From NCBI RefSeq assembly GCF_021155775.2, contig NC_060234.1, positions 41,785,026-41,849,025 on the forward strand: a stretch of 64,000 nucleotides of DNA. Direction: 5' to 3'. Position numbers and translations under genes: made by a program. The notes beneath the pieces are model-generated. The model was not told the DNA's origin, did no database searches, and worked only from the letters and a program-made list of their open reading frames with translations. Positions 1-13,600 of this stretch are shown piece after piece. Source of the DNA: Neodiprion pinetum (Eukaryota; Arthropoda; Insecta; Hymenoptera; Diprionidae). Each line of letters starts with the position of its first letter. Positions within the stretch are counted from its first letter, which is position 1.

Positions 1-2999
1 GGTTTTAGTATAACATCATGTCCGTCTGTGTATAACTTCAACGCACCGGAGCGAATCCTGCGACGCGTTTTCTTGTCATTATGCACACATACCTATAATG
101 TCATTGTCGTAACTGACTCCTAGTTGGCGACTCGTGTTTCAAGTTTCCGTGCTCCAATTAAGACTTTGCTCAACGTTCTTGAAAATTGACGAACATTGAT
201 CATCCGGGATTTCATTGGGTAATACGTCGACCAGAAAAAGACGAAGGGAAAAAAGGAGAAGCTTCACACACGACAAAGCTCACTTTTCTGCAGATGACGG
301 TTGAAAAAGAACTCGACTCTCCATCTCGAGTGAAATTGCGTGGACATGGTGGATCGCTCCACAAAACATATGGAGAAATTTGCGTGACGCATGGTGGTGG
401 CCGATACTGGGTAAGTGAAAGAATTGGATGTACCCAGATGTGGAGGTTGCTTGGATCTGGTGTAATGTCGAACGAATAGCCCTTTCAAAGACGCATCGAG
501 ACGCTTTATTTCACATGTACAATATCGGAGGTTCGCAGGGCTCTCGGAATCCGGAACGAACAGCGGTTGACGCGTGTTGGTAGATAGGTTGGTGGGTCGG
601 TGGAAGCTATCGAGGAAGGGGGAGTCCACGGGCAAGATTTGTATTCAGAGAGGCGACGTGGTCCAACTGTTTCGACTGCCGTCCGGTTGTCGGAATCCGG
701 AGTTTGAATATGGGTTTCCGTGTCCACTTCGAACTCACTCAGGTAACTTTCTCCGAAACGATTTATCTTCGTTTCTTGATACTTTATCAGAATATTTCCT
801 TACGGCTATGAGATCATGGTTTGTTTGAACGATAACTCGGTGGAATTCCGCTCATAGATTCTTTCCGCGTGCGCATAAAATTACCGATACCTCTTCATCG
901 GTTGGTTCAATGATAACCTCCAGTTTTCGACCTTCCGACCGTCTTCGAAGACCGGCGTATAGGCGATGTCCACGTACCGACGTCAACGCAACGCACAATT
1001 ACGTGTAGGGTCATACACTCCACTTAAATGCGGTAGGTGTGGAAGGTAGTGTCATCGAGCAGGGTTGTTGGGACAGTGAGGGATAGAAGGTGCACGGACA
1101 AATGCGTCGTGGGAAAAGGAGCACCCCGTGCCTTCCCCGAGGGGCAAAGACCTACAATCGGCTTCAAAATAAACGCTTTACCACAATGCATGCGGCTGAT
1201 GCACCTGATGCCACTGCCGCAAGGAGAACGGTCCCTTCGCTCTATAATGTGATACATCTAGGTGTATACCTGGTGTGTGTGTGTGTGTGTGTGTGTGTGT
1301 CTGTTTAACAAGAAGAGTATCAGACCTCCGAATCACGGATTCTGCTGAAATTCTTTGCTCCAAAACATGGACCTTCTGATGTGTCGTTTCATACGTTGCG
1401 TTGAGCTGTTTTTCACTCCCATTAAAATTGTTTATAGTAGAAATTTAGTGAGCGGAATATCCTAATAAAAGAAATGTTCTGTTTATTTTTCATTGTCTTC
1501 TTTGGAAGTTTCGAATACAGGTTATCGTAGATTCAAGTGTAAGCGGATGTATGATTATTTCAGAACCATAGTAAAGTCTAAACTGCGAATTTCCGACAAT
1601 CTTGTGTATTCATGTATGTATCATAAAATCGAGCAAAGGACGGCCCAATGGATGGAACGACATATCAGAGGCTCCATATTTTCGACCAAAGAAACACCCC
1701 TAGAAGTTTCAGCAGAATCTGTTATTCGGATGTCTGATACCCTCCCTGTAAGTCGAAACAACTGATTACAATACGAAGCCGCCCTGCGTTGGGAATAAAA
1801 TTTAAACGTTGCCTTTTCGGGTACTGGGATACTTTATGAATTGCTGGCTTTAAAGGTTGGGTACTGGAATCTATTGCAGTTTTTCGAAACTTCATTGTTT
1901 CAGTTATTTCTTGGCCAAAAATGGTGTAATTGAATATTTTGAATGGAATTGTTTGCAGCTCATTCGTAGTTGCAATGGCTTTCGAACTTAGCGATTGAAG
2001 ACTAGCAAGCTCGTGAATTTGTTTCAAACCTCATTGCAGTCGTGAAGGACAACTATGGGTAAGTGAAACTAGATATCGGTGCGTATATGACAAAGGCATG
2101 AATTGCGATTTTTGGAATGGTCTCTTTAACTTACCTGGTTGTTGGCTCTAGCGGTGTTAGTCAGGTCCCTCTGAAGCGAAGGCAGAGTGTGCTTGAGGTA
2201 AGGAAGGACGAATCCTCTGAGGGGAAAATTCGTGGCATCCTGAAGAGCCCCGTGAAATTCTTCAGCCGTCATGGATCCGCTCTATATCAACGATAAGAAA
2301 AGAAAAATCAAAACACGGCAACCCCTAACTCCATATTGATTACACAGGTCTGCAATTAAAAAACTGCACAGGTTTTTAATACCGTTTTTTGTAGATTTTC
2401 ACTGACTGAAACCGGGAAAAATATTCAAAAAATTCCATAATGTCAGGTTTTTTCTTCAACTCGTGTTTGTAGTTTCATTTAGAGTGAAACTCCTGTTTAA
2501 CTTAAAATCCGACATCCTATTCTAGATTTAAAAAATCCTATGCAAAAGAGGTTTCTTACTTGTATTTAATATGCATTAGAGTGAGACTCAAAAATAAATA
2601 CAAACAGGGAAAGAGAAAATGGAAAGCGGAAGAGTGTTTGGGGATGTACCAAAGAGAAGAAGAAAAAGTTTCATAGGTGAAAGGAATAAACACGCAATGT
2701 TAAATACATCTCATAAAGAAATTGTTTGTTCAATTTTATAAGAAATATTGTTCAGTTCATTGTAATAAAATAGTGTTTTTTTTTTTTAATTATTGTTATG
2801 CTTTTTATTATGCAAACGCTTTGTATCTTGCAAGAATACTGTACGTCATGGACGGAAATGAAAGTCATTTTTGAATTCAGCACACTCGAAAATAAAATAT
2901 TCACCATAAACATCCCATGCAGCTGCAAAAAAAATTTTTTTTTTGCAGACCTGCGTCATATCTCCACATCATTATCAATCTGATTGATTCCAAACTCAC
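1..2999. other. Presumed nervy intron sequence, no gene seen
   Basis: This lies downstream of the TAFH exon's donor, so it should be the beginning of the next nervy intron. The second half of TAFH is not encoded here on either strand. It contains a (TG)n run at 1273-1300 and an almost perfect palindrome at 2923-2948 (CTGC, A8, T10, GCAG) 50 bases past the donor. The open frames seen here have no recognisable protein features. Confidence 0.5.
1273..1300. repeat. (GT)14 microsatellite
   Basis: Uninterrupted GT dinucleotides, visible directly. Confidence 0.95.
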
Positions 3000-3427
3000 C
3001 AGAACGCTGAGAACCAGACTACGGACAGTGTCTCCGGTTTCCGGTGAAATGTCGCTCGCAAATTGGACCAGCGTCCCCAGAAGCCTTTTGAGCTTGGCGT
3101 GCGGCACACGCGATACGGAACCCCCGGGTGGACCGATGCCATTGCTAATCGCACCTGGAGACACTTCCTCGTGGACGACATTCACGGTCAGAAGCCTGCC
3201 GACTATGGACTCTCCGTTCTCCAGCTTCGTCGTCTGCGGTAGAGGACTATCGCTTTCCGGCGACCTGGAACCTCCGGTTCTGCACGCTTCATGCGGCCCT
3301 GACGATCTTGTGATACTCGAAGACTGCGTCGACGCCCTTTGCGAACCCGGTGACGTTGCTCTTGTCTCCGTCGTTGCGGAAGCTGGTGCTTCCTCCAAAA
3401 CCCGTTCCTTTGACGGTTGGCTGCCAC
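3000..3427 (-). CDS. nvy: nervy / RUNX1T1 (ETO/MTG) family co-repressor, second coding exon
   Basis: ETO/MTG proteins are nuclear transcriptional co-repressor scaffolds that bind DNA-bound factors and histone deacetylase complexes. The exon is 428 nt: two bases complete a split glycine codon, then 142 codons follow. The last 32 codons (residues 188-219 of the joined protein) hold KLKRLLGTLVQF, SDISPETGD and VRSLVLSVL, which match the start of the TAFH/NHR1 domain of vertebrate RUNX1T1/CBFA2T2 (KLKRFL-TLQQF, NDISPEIGE, VRTLVL as I recall them). The upstream part is Ser/Pro/Glu-rich and probably disordered. The acceptor reads CTGCAG and the donor CTG|GTGAGT. The exon stops in mid domain, so the rest of TAFH and NHR2 to NHR4 (MYND zinc finger) must lie left of the window. 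The family call is strong; the exact gene symbol is inferred. Confidence 0.88.
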
Positions 3428-5412
3428 CTGCAGGTTTGACGTAGAAACTAAGAATTACAGCGATTGACGGATTCAGGTTCAAAGTCCTTATAACTTTTTA
3501 AAGATCGAATTACAAATTGAAGTTCATATCCATCGGCAAAGCAATTGAAGGTCGATTTAAAACATAGCGTCAGTGACGATGGGTACTGCGATAATTATCT
3601 ATTCACAGTGCAGTGAGTAACTTTGGAATTATTGGATCAATAATCCATATCGGATTCGAGAGCCGTTTCAACTCTCGAGAGATGGAAAATTTTGTAAAAT
3701 TCATCTTTAGACATCCTAAGAAGAAGGTATCCCAAAAAAGTGTGTAAAACACCGAAACCTGATCAATTCCAAGTCACAGTGAACTTGAAACGTCCGAAGG
3801 TATTTCAACATCTGCAAAGCATCGAAGCAGGAAAGAGTAACGAGCCGAGTGAGGCATTATCATCACAAGGTGACATATTGTCGAACCGAATGGTGACGAA
3901 CGGGGTAGTTTGTCAGGTTGCGGAAGTGAGCGGAAGAGACGCGCGGCGGGCAGTCCTCGGTTACGGGATAGGAATTTGCTTGATGCACACACATCCCCAC
4001 AATGTGCATTAATACACGCGACGCCTCTACCTGTACACAAAACCAACACGCATCCACGCCGCGCACGTGCGTGCGCATACATAAACATATATGTAGAGTG
4101 GATAACATGCAATTACTGGTCGCGTCAGCAGCTCTGGCTCGCAGGGTGTTGTAGGTACCTACCTATCGCGCAGGCTGGAGAGATCCGTCCTGCATGCCTG
4201 AACGGTTGTGCGAGAGCCACGAGGTTCCTGCGTCGCGACGCAACACGACGGACAACAAAGTTGTCGCTGTTATACCCTCCCCCCCACACCTCGCACCCTT
4301 ATAACCGAGGCCCGGCGATCACTGGTTCTCTCATTTTTTCTAGCCGTTGTCCAACGCACTCCGCAGTGGTTTCTACAAACCTGTTTTACCGACGAATCAA
4401 TTTTCTACCCACATTATATTAGGGATCAATAATTTCTAACACACACGCCACGTACTCGGGGACATTTCACATGCTGTTTATGGTGTGAAAAATGACCGTC
4501 AGAAACACCCGGGAACCCGGTCATTAAGCACGATCGTACGTCAGTGGTGGATTTTTTAAATTTCGGTGGAAAATATAGACTGAAATTGACGACGCGGCGA
4601 TTATGCATCTCGAATTTGAAATTTGGTATATTTAATTCGGAGTGAGATGAAGAATATAATTGAAAAAGTGGGGGGTAAAGGCTTGATGTTGTCAGTCCAG
4701 ATCTGGAGCAACGGTTTGTTACCCGTTGACTACGTCGTCATCGGATGGTTGAATCCGGATTTACGAAAGGATTAACCAATAGCAACAGTGACATTACACA
4801 ATAATTCGCCAATGCGATTGTCGCTTCAGGACTTTGAATACCAGATTTCATGTGCAATGAAGACATAGTTCCAATTTTTTTATGAAAAACACGTGACACC
4901 GTTCGATCATTTCCCAATACCATGAATCACATCGAACGCAGGACGAGATCGAACTGAAACCTGTAATCGCGATTTCAAAGATGTTTAATACATGTCGTAG
5001 CGCTGGTCTGGAAGGGTGGGAAAGAAAGAAAGGAAGGAGAAAAAGGAGGATAATCGGTGAAAAAGCAAAACATCTGCATCGAGATCCCAGGCTAATGGCG
5101 TTATGGTCAAAGTCCCTGACACCAATGCTATGTGATCGTGTACAAAGAGCCTCTGCACATACATTATATTTATCGAATAGCCGCGTGCGGTTCGGTTTGG
5201 TTCGGTTCGGTTGGTCCGAGGTGGTTGTTTTAAACGGCTGTTGGGGTTTGGGGAGGTTGGCACGGGTTTTACACGGAAGATAAACGATCGACGTAAACAA
5301 ATCAAACGGGTGACGTATTTCCGTGAATTTCCGCATTGAAACCGCGTTCACCACGGCGGTGAATGGCTATTCGGTACACGCCTGCAGGTCCGATGCACGT
5401 TCCGAGTGATTG

Positions 5413-5428
5413 CCCCCCCCCCCCCCCC
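5413..5428. repeat. Poly-C run in a C-rich tract
   Basis: Homopolymer of C followed by CCT/CCA-rich sequence. It produces proline-rich chance frames that are not genes. Confidence 0.9.
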
Positions 5429-8400
5429 TCCCCACCTGTCCCCCATGCCCCTGCCGTTCTCTCCTCTCAAAATCCAGCAAACCAGTTCATATATACCTAC
5501 TCGAATACCGAACACCTATCTCCCCCGACCTTTCTCTCGCCGACACCCGCCCCCTCGGATCGCCCGGACACCCGTGGACAGCATAAATTCGATCGCGAGC
5601 CGAACAGAAGTGAGCACTGGGACCCGCGGCGGGAAGGAGGGGGATTTATTAAACGAATGTGCTTGACAGCTCCTCCGGCGGGTGTGGACGAGGTTCGCAC
5701 CCTGCCCTCTTCCTCGTAACCGGCTGTTCGCCGTTACCGGAAATCCTGTGCAATAAGAGATTGGAAGCCCGAAGAAGCGCCGTCGCATGGATGATTCTTC
5801 GCTCTTTGATGCATCTCATTGAATGATGTCACCAGTTTTTGGGCGATACTAACTGAAGCGTCCTCCGCGCGACGGACACGGGCTAGTTAAGAGTGAAAGA
5901 GGTGGATATCGGCCGCGGTTTCGTGGCTAATAAATCAGACCCTCGTCAACGCCTCGGCTCAACGATCTCGACGGTTCACCGCGACACGGGCGATACCATT
6001 CATCCGGTCGCGTGGCGCCCATTCGCCCGTATAACGTTGACAATGTCCTTCCGAAATCCGTCGACGAGACATTCCAGCTTCGTTTACTCCCCTCCATGAT
6101 TTGCGCGATATTTCTCTTTCGCATGTATTTTTATTTTTTTTTATTTCATTCAACCGAAGTGTCTCTGTGCAAGCACCGATGTCAGTCAACACCGGACAGT
6201 CGCGGTCTTGAAATGTTGCAGTACAACTGGACGTGTTTCGTTTTTTCAACCACCTGTTAAACGGCCTCTCCTTAACGTTCCCCTGATTCCTTCTGAATGG
6301 TGACTCCTACGCGGTATCGGGATCCAAACTACTCGCGTCAGACATGAGAGAGGCACCCTGATAGGTATTCGTCGTGCCACAACCACCTGACGGTAGTCTC
6401 CGGCTGGTAATTACCTTGCCTCATACCCACCTGAATCCTCGAGCGAAACTGCTTTGTAACTAACTCTAGCAGCCCGGCCTCGACTCGAGCACAATCGTGT
6501 GGTCCCTGCTTCGAGCTACGCTTCTGGTATAACGCAAACGTTTTCACGGTATCGGTATGCACGCCCCATTTCACATTTGTATCCGTATGTATACGGCTAC
6601 TCTCGCCCCAGGTGAACCCAAACTTGAACAATTCCTCGCTTATATTGCAGCGGATACCCCGAAGACGGATTTCCGGTCATTCCTCACTGTCGGAATGCCA
6701 TTTCCCCTCCCCCGCCGCGGTAGCTGATTGAAAAAAGGATTCTCCACGGATCAAGCAGAATGTACGTTTTTCTTCGGTTATAATATACGATAACTTATAT
6801 CTGAGCCCATGGATTTTCGGTGCTTCGGAAAAATCGTATACCGGAGAAGACGATTTGCCAGGTGTCCAAACCTTGATAGACCAGGAAATATGAAAATCGT
6901 ATAGGCTCGGGGTCTTTAAGAGTCATGTAATGGGACTCCAAATCCATTTTCATGAATACTGAAACTAAGTCTTGACTAATTTCTAAGTTCGTATATTTCT
7001 TCACCCTGTATTGTTGAATTCGGTATCATGGTGAGACATGAAAACTGATGTACGAACACCGGTTCAACTTTCATCGAGTGTTTATTATCGTTGGATTCAC
7101 TCTTTCACGAAAGTTGGTTACCATCGTTTTTGAATAAACGACAGCTTCGATCAGACGTCAATCATTCTCGCTAGAGAATTGCTTTACGAATCTTTTAGCG
7201 ATGCTGTGAGTCTGAAGTGCAAATACCGACTTGGCGAATCGACAATCCCGGACCTGCACTGGTGTGTGTGTTTGTACGTTTTGAACATAGGCGCATCTAT
7301 GTGGTCTTGAGCTAATCACATCGAGCTACTGCTGTTACCCCTTCGGCCAGCTGTTACCCTCCTCACCGGTTCTCAACTTGGACCTGCTACTACCTCCGAA
7401 ATATTTTCCCGCACCCTCTTTTTCGACCCGTGCCATTTAACCCCATTTAAGCGTTCCGACGCTGATCGCAGAGTTGCACGGTGAAATTTGAGTCCATTTT
7501 TTGTCGTTCCGGTTCAATTAATTATTTTCCCACGGTCGTACAATTCCCGGATATTTATATGTATAGGTATAATAGAATGAACGGTAAAAGACTCATATTT
7601 TTGGCTTTTCGTCAGGCTTTCGAGTATTCTATAGCTAATATAATAATGCTAATTAATGCGATTGGTTTAAATTTCATTACTGTAGGGGGGTGTTTAAACG
7701 GTTATGAATTCCGGCGTGTGGCTTTACGAGGTCATGCTTCTATAACCTTTAGTAATACCTGCGAGGTAATGGTCGGAACTGCTAACAGTCCAATATAAAT
7801 GTGAAAAATCTCCTGTCACCGAGAGCTGAAATATTCAGGGAATTAGGCATGAGACGACATCTGGTGCCACCGTCTCCCACACTTCGCACGCACCCTCGAC
7901 CCTGCATTTCGCGTCCTTTTCGTATAACTTCGCTTTGCCGAACGAGCCACACTTCACTTCTAATTTCACGAACGGTATGCCCATCGAGCATTTTCCATAC
8001 GTCGAACAAATGGAAACTTCGACGAAATTAATCGATTTGCAATATCTCTATACAGGTACCTATATAAGATGGACTGCAGCCAGTGTGCAAAATTGTATCA
8101 TATGTGTACATTACGAGGTAAGTGGACCAATTATTGACCCTTTTATTTTCCAAAATTATAAATTTACGACGAAAATCGATGACTAAGACCAACTGCTAGA
8201 ATTAAAGATCAAACAGATACAACCAAAAAACGGACAGGGCCAGTAACTGGTACACTTACCTTGGGAACGTTGAACGAACAGTGGTTAAAATTGAATGGTA
8301 AAACAAAGAAGCCTTTGACTCTTGCTCAATTAGTGTACGAGGAAATTGAACTGTGAACGTTTGATTTCCGGGGTTACTTGAGCATGTAGTGGGGTAATAT

Positions 8401-10599
8401 ATCGGGGTCGTGTAAAAGACAATGGGAGGAAAGGGTGCAGGCTATAACCTTTCGAAGTTTATGGAGTAAATAGAGATTCGAACACTAAATGAATAACTTA
8501 CGGGTTTTCTCCTCAAGTTCGACCGGCTGGTAAAGTACATAATATATACCTATAACTATGTGGTATGGTATATATGGACGAGCCGCTAATTACTCGCGCC
8601 TTTATCTCAAAGTTAGAAAGGCATCGTTGTCAGGGGGTAATAGGTATAAGGGGCTTAAGTTAGCCGCCTGCAATTATCCCTATTGTCTTCGGGAAGAAAA
8701 TCGGCCCTTTCACCCGCACATCGCTTTTCACCCCCACACTTGGGCAGAGAAACGCCGCATACGTCTATTAAACCGAGGCCTGCATCGGCTGTGGGAAATA
8801 TATTTGTCTGGAGGAGCTATCATCGTTCGAGGTGCAGGAACCTTTCGCCCGCATCCGCGGTCTCCGGGGGTCGGTTGCCTTTCCGTTTGGCCCATTATAC
8901 AGGCTCGAATATCCACACCTAAATCCGTTTCTAAGTGTAGGTGAATATTCGGGTTCAACAAGGGGCACTCCACTTTTAGAGGTCGACGGACATTGATCAA
9001 TTTAAACGTTTTTTTTCCCTTTAATTGCCGCATGAACAAACGTTTGAAATTCTTTTTACATCCGGTCGAAAACTGGACAAGTTGTATTGAGAAATATTGA
9101 GATCACTTGTAAGTTTTACGTGACAATGAATGTTATTAATTATTCTGGGAAAATTAACCGTCTCATATGAAAAATTGACGAGGCTTTTTAATGTCTTCGA
9201 CCGGAGTCAGGTATTTCAATGTTGAAGCGGGAATGACAAAGCTGTGCATTGTTTCGAACATATAAGTAACAAAGAATTTCTAGTTCACCGTGAGATCGTG
9301 GAGGATCGAATTAGGAATGTTCAGGCCCAATATAATTGAACTTAAAATTTACTAACAATAAGATTAAATCTCAATTGGACATTCTTCTGACCCACCAAGA
9401 CCTGCGGGATTCTGGAAAACGTTGATACCTGTATCTAGAAGACTTCGAAGGTGGTTCCCTTGAGGTCCTTCGTTATAGTCTTTCGAGTATAATAATTGAG
9501 AGTCGCTGACGGTAAGTAAGTAAGGTGGGACTCAGCTGTCGTCTTCTAATTGCCGGGACAATGCAACAGATGGCTTTGATCGCGCCGCCCTGAAGGGGGG
9601 GATGCGATGGCGGGGGGTGGGGGTTGGGGGTGAAGCTCACCCCTTCGCTGCTCAAACTTTGCCACCCGCAGCCATCAGCGCAGCCATTTTATTTGCCCAC
9701 AGGTCGAGCTTTTGGCGGCAGTTGTAACGCGCGTGAAAATTTTACTATGGTAGACGATTTCCTGGAGTATGTGGAGTAACCATGTTTTTTTGGAATCCTG
9801 AATATTCTAGGTTTTTTTTTTAATTGATCTATTACCGCGGTGTGAAGATGGGATTCAAGTAAGTTCTACGATTGTTCGAACTTTCCGTGGTTCCAATGTT
9901 TTAGAGTGTTTTGAAACCGGTTTGGTAAATACGTCATTGTCACAAGAATATACGATCATCTTTAGACACGAAGATGCTTGCTTTTGTCGATTGAACCAAA
10001 AGCTTTTCCGCCGGATGAACGAGACATCTGTCATAATTTATCAAGTTCCTCTAACGCGTAGTCGAGTGGTTGTGGAGTTGTTATTTATTCATACACGAAA
10101 TTGTTCAGCTGTTGCCAATCCAACGTTGTTGAATAGAGAAGTGAAAAGTGCCAATCAGCTATGGGAAGAATTCTCGTAATGTACCATAACCTTGAAAAAT
10201 GAAACTAGCCAGGAACAAGCAGAGGGAAGAATAATGCCGGGATTGATTTATTGGGGCATTACGTCTGCGTTGTGTAATTCAAAGAGCGAAAGGTCTTTTG
10301 GGTGTCGGGAGAAACAGGTTAAGCCATAGACCCAGTGAAAGCTCCGCGGATTTCATAGAGCATGGAAGACTTCGAATGATGGAACAACTTGCCTTAAGGG
10401 TAAAAGCTCGCCCCGTATTTCAGTATGCAAAACGTGGCTTGGACGTGCTCTTTGAGGTTTTTGAAGCATGGGTCCGTTGTGCTTACACGAGCTTTGATGC
10501 GGCGTTATTAACAAGTGGCGAAATGGTTATATACCTGGCATATACCTTATACGCTCGGGAAACCTTTGAAACATGCTCTTTCATTCTGCACCTTATATC

Positions 10600-10617
10600 C
10601 TCTCTCTCTCTCTCTCC
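10600..10617. repeat. (CT)n microsatellite
   Basis: CT dinucleotide run continuing into an imperfect CT-rich stretch up to about 10630. Confidence 0.9.
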
Positions 10618-13600
10618 ATCTCTTTCTCTGTCTATTCCACGCCTACTCGCTCCCTGCTAATTTACTACAAATCCTACAAGGCTAGTCCTGAACTTTACCT
10701 GCAGAGCTTTTGATACGGGAAAATTGCTCCTGGGCCAAAGTCATTAGTCTACGTCAGAGTCGACCGTGTGTCCGCATTTAAATACCGGTATAACTTTGCG
10801 CATCATATGCGTACGTATTTACCCCACATACGGACTTGGCATTTCACATTTTTACTCGTGTAAGTATACGTTATGATGTAGGAACAAATAGTCCGGTATA
10901 ATTTAATTGCTCGAATTGAGGATACTGCAGATCTTCGAGGACCAGATGAAAGTAAATTTGTATTTCTCAAACACTTTTAGCGGCTAATAATGAACGAAGG
11001 TAATGCTCCAAACAACCACCGTGTTTCCTGCACTCGGACACGTTCAGAGCCAAGTCTAGCACCCCCACGGTGTAGTTTAACTGGGTATGACGACACGTAA
11101 CCAGCCGCCAGAAACGTGCCAGTCTGACCGCAGCCGGACCGTAACTACTGGTCCATGATTTAAGCTACGCAAGATGATCTCGTTCGGCGTGTTAAATTAC
11201 TTTTCTCTAACGACACGGCGCTTCTTGAATCGGTAAAATTAGACGATTCACCGGTGAATGCAGATATATACCAAATAGATATTAGCGTTATCGAATTCCA
11301 CCGTCAGACGAGATTTTCATTGAAATATCGCCGATGAAATATGACGTATTTCGATCTCTGACTCGGTTTTACTCGCGTATTCATGTAACACGCGTAGAGT
11401 TTAACACCTGCGATAATTACCAATGAAGGAACGAACGAACGAACATTCTACAGCGTCGAGAGCCTGAGCCGAGAGAAAATCTCAGCTGTCAACTGTCAAA
11501 CGCAGGATTCAGCGCAAATAGGCGACATAGCTGCGAGCTCGAGTGTAAAAGATGGCAAGTACAGGCGAACGTTTAACCTTTCCATGAAATCGCTGCAAGC
11601 TCGTTCGATGATTTTTCAAAGCTCAAGTACGCAACCGGGTACAAGATTCGGTCGTTTCTACTATGTGTATACTGTTGCGTGGCGTAAAATTGAAGCGAGT
11701 CTTGTTCAATTACGAATGATGTAACGTGGGAAATTGATTCCGTTCGATGTACTAGTTATAATATACTTAATTGAGACGGCACTTGGTACCTAATCGACTT
11801 CCATTGTCCGAATTGACTATTGTAATTGATCGTGGACGTAACGATGAGCGCAAAGTCGTTGTTGCTATTAAGGTAAACGGACTTCACCAGCCACTAATCA
11901 ACGACTGTTGAAACTATTCTATAGGAGTTACGTTTAATACGTCCGTAACGTGTTCGTTATACGGTTATACGTAACGTGTTTTGTGACAATGAGGTATTAT
12001 AACGGTAAAATATGAGATCAAGAAGAAAAATTACAATCAAGTTCAATTTTATTTTAAAAAGCATGCCTCCTGAACATGAAAAAGGTGATGAAATCATATA
12101 ATTTAAATTTAATTCATAAACTGAAGATCGTCAGTTTCAATGAAAGTTTCATCATACCTTCTGTTTTGTTCGTAAATGAATTAAATTTTCTCCCAATCAA
12201 GTTATTAAAGAATCTCTCTAACGAAAATCGGACTTATTTTTCGGCTGATCGTTGCTTTTGAAAAATAATTGAATACAAACAAATTCCCAAAACTTGTGAA
12301 ACTTAAAAAAAAAAAAAAAAAGTTACAAAGCAACTTTTTGTCCACCAAGGAAAAAGAAAAAATATCTACCACAGAAACAACGCAGTTATTTTTTTTTTTT
12401 TTTTTTTACTAGAAAAGAACTCGCAGTCGTAATTAAGAGCTCTTTCATTACTCTCAGCAAGCGTAGCAGTAAATAATTTCTTCCAATCGATCAGAGTTCT
12501 ACAGATTTTATACAGTCAACTATTTCTTCTTATCGCCATTGTAGGAAATAAATTTCCGAAATCTTTAATCATAAAAGTCTGTTAAATTCAATCTGAAGAA
12601 ATTATTTACTCATAACTCGTTGACGTACCTAACGGGTAGAGTTTTTTTGAGCGAAAGAGAGTTTTCAGAGACAAATTGGAATCGAATTGTTTCTTGGGAT
12701 CAAAACAAAAAAAAAAAAAAATCGTGCAGGTGAATATCGTTCGCTGCAGGAAGGCCGCGTATTCGCGAAACGTGGTGTTGGGTGTACCCCGGATATCATA
12801 TCAGCTGAGAGCAATGCTCGGCTGGAAGTGTTGGACGTGCCTTATCGGGCGTGGACCAGACAGCTAGAGTCAACCGACCCCGCCTGCGTGGTATCCGCAC
12901 CGATTCCGCCGTGCAGGGTTACAGATAACGTCGAGCAAGCCAGGGTAAGGCTGGTTTCGAGGTTCTGTGTACACACTGGTGGGCGCCTAGCGCCGGTCGG
13001 CTTCAACCTTTCCCTATAGGTTTAGGCTTTCCTCTAGAGGATCGCCCGCCGCCCTTGCAAACCTCGGGGAAACTCGCCCCTCGGCATTGGAGGCTTTAAT
13101 TTCGCGTGTCAGGGTTATGCCGGCGTTTTTTTCATCTCCCTTATTCTCATTCTCTCCAATATATTTTTATTTTACTTCTTCCATCGCAATTTTTATTTCC
13201 TCGAAGAGATTTTTATCCGAAGAAATTTTACAAACCTTACAACGTCCGTTACATGTAAACGAGCCAAGAATGTTCTCCACGCCTTGTTTTAAATTACTGT
13301 AAAAAAAAATTGTATCGCAGATTGCGAACGAGCGATATTATTGTTCGATATGCTTCAACGAGTGGATAGTGATAAATATCCAGATCTCCAGGATCTGGAA
13401 AATTGAAGAAAGAGATGCGAATATTTAAAAAATTGAAAACTTCTTTAGAATTACATCTATGCCAAATTTTTTAAATCTTTTCCATACTTGCAGTCCGTAA
13501 AAACATTCCTGACAATCTCTCGTTTGAGATTTTTCATACAAAAATGAACAAAAGTGTGCGGATGCACACCTTAAAAATATTTCATAAAGTATAAAGATCT

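Noticed and set aside
2917..3444. 175-codon open frame on the plus strand
   Set aside because: It is antisense to the nervy TAFH exon; the minus strand has the domain and the splice sites.
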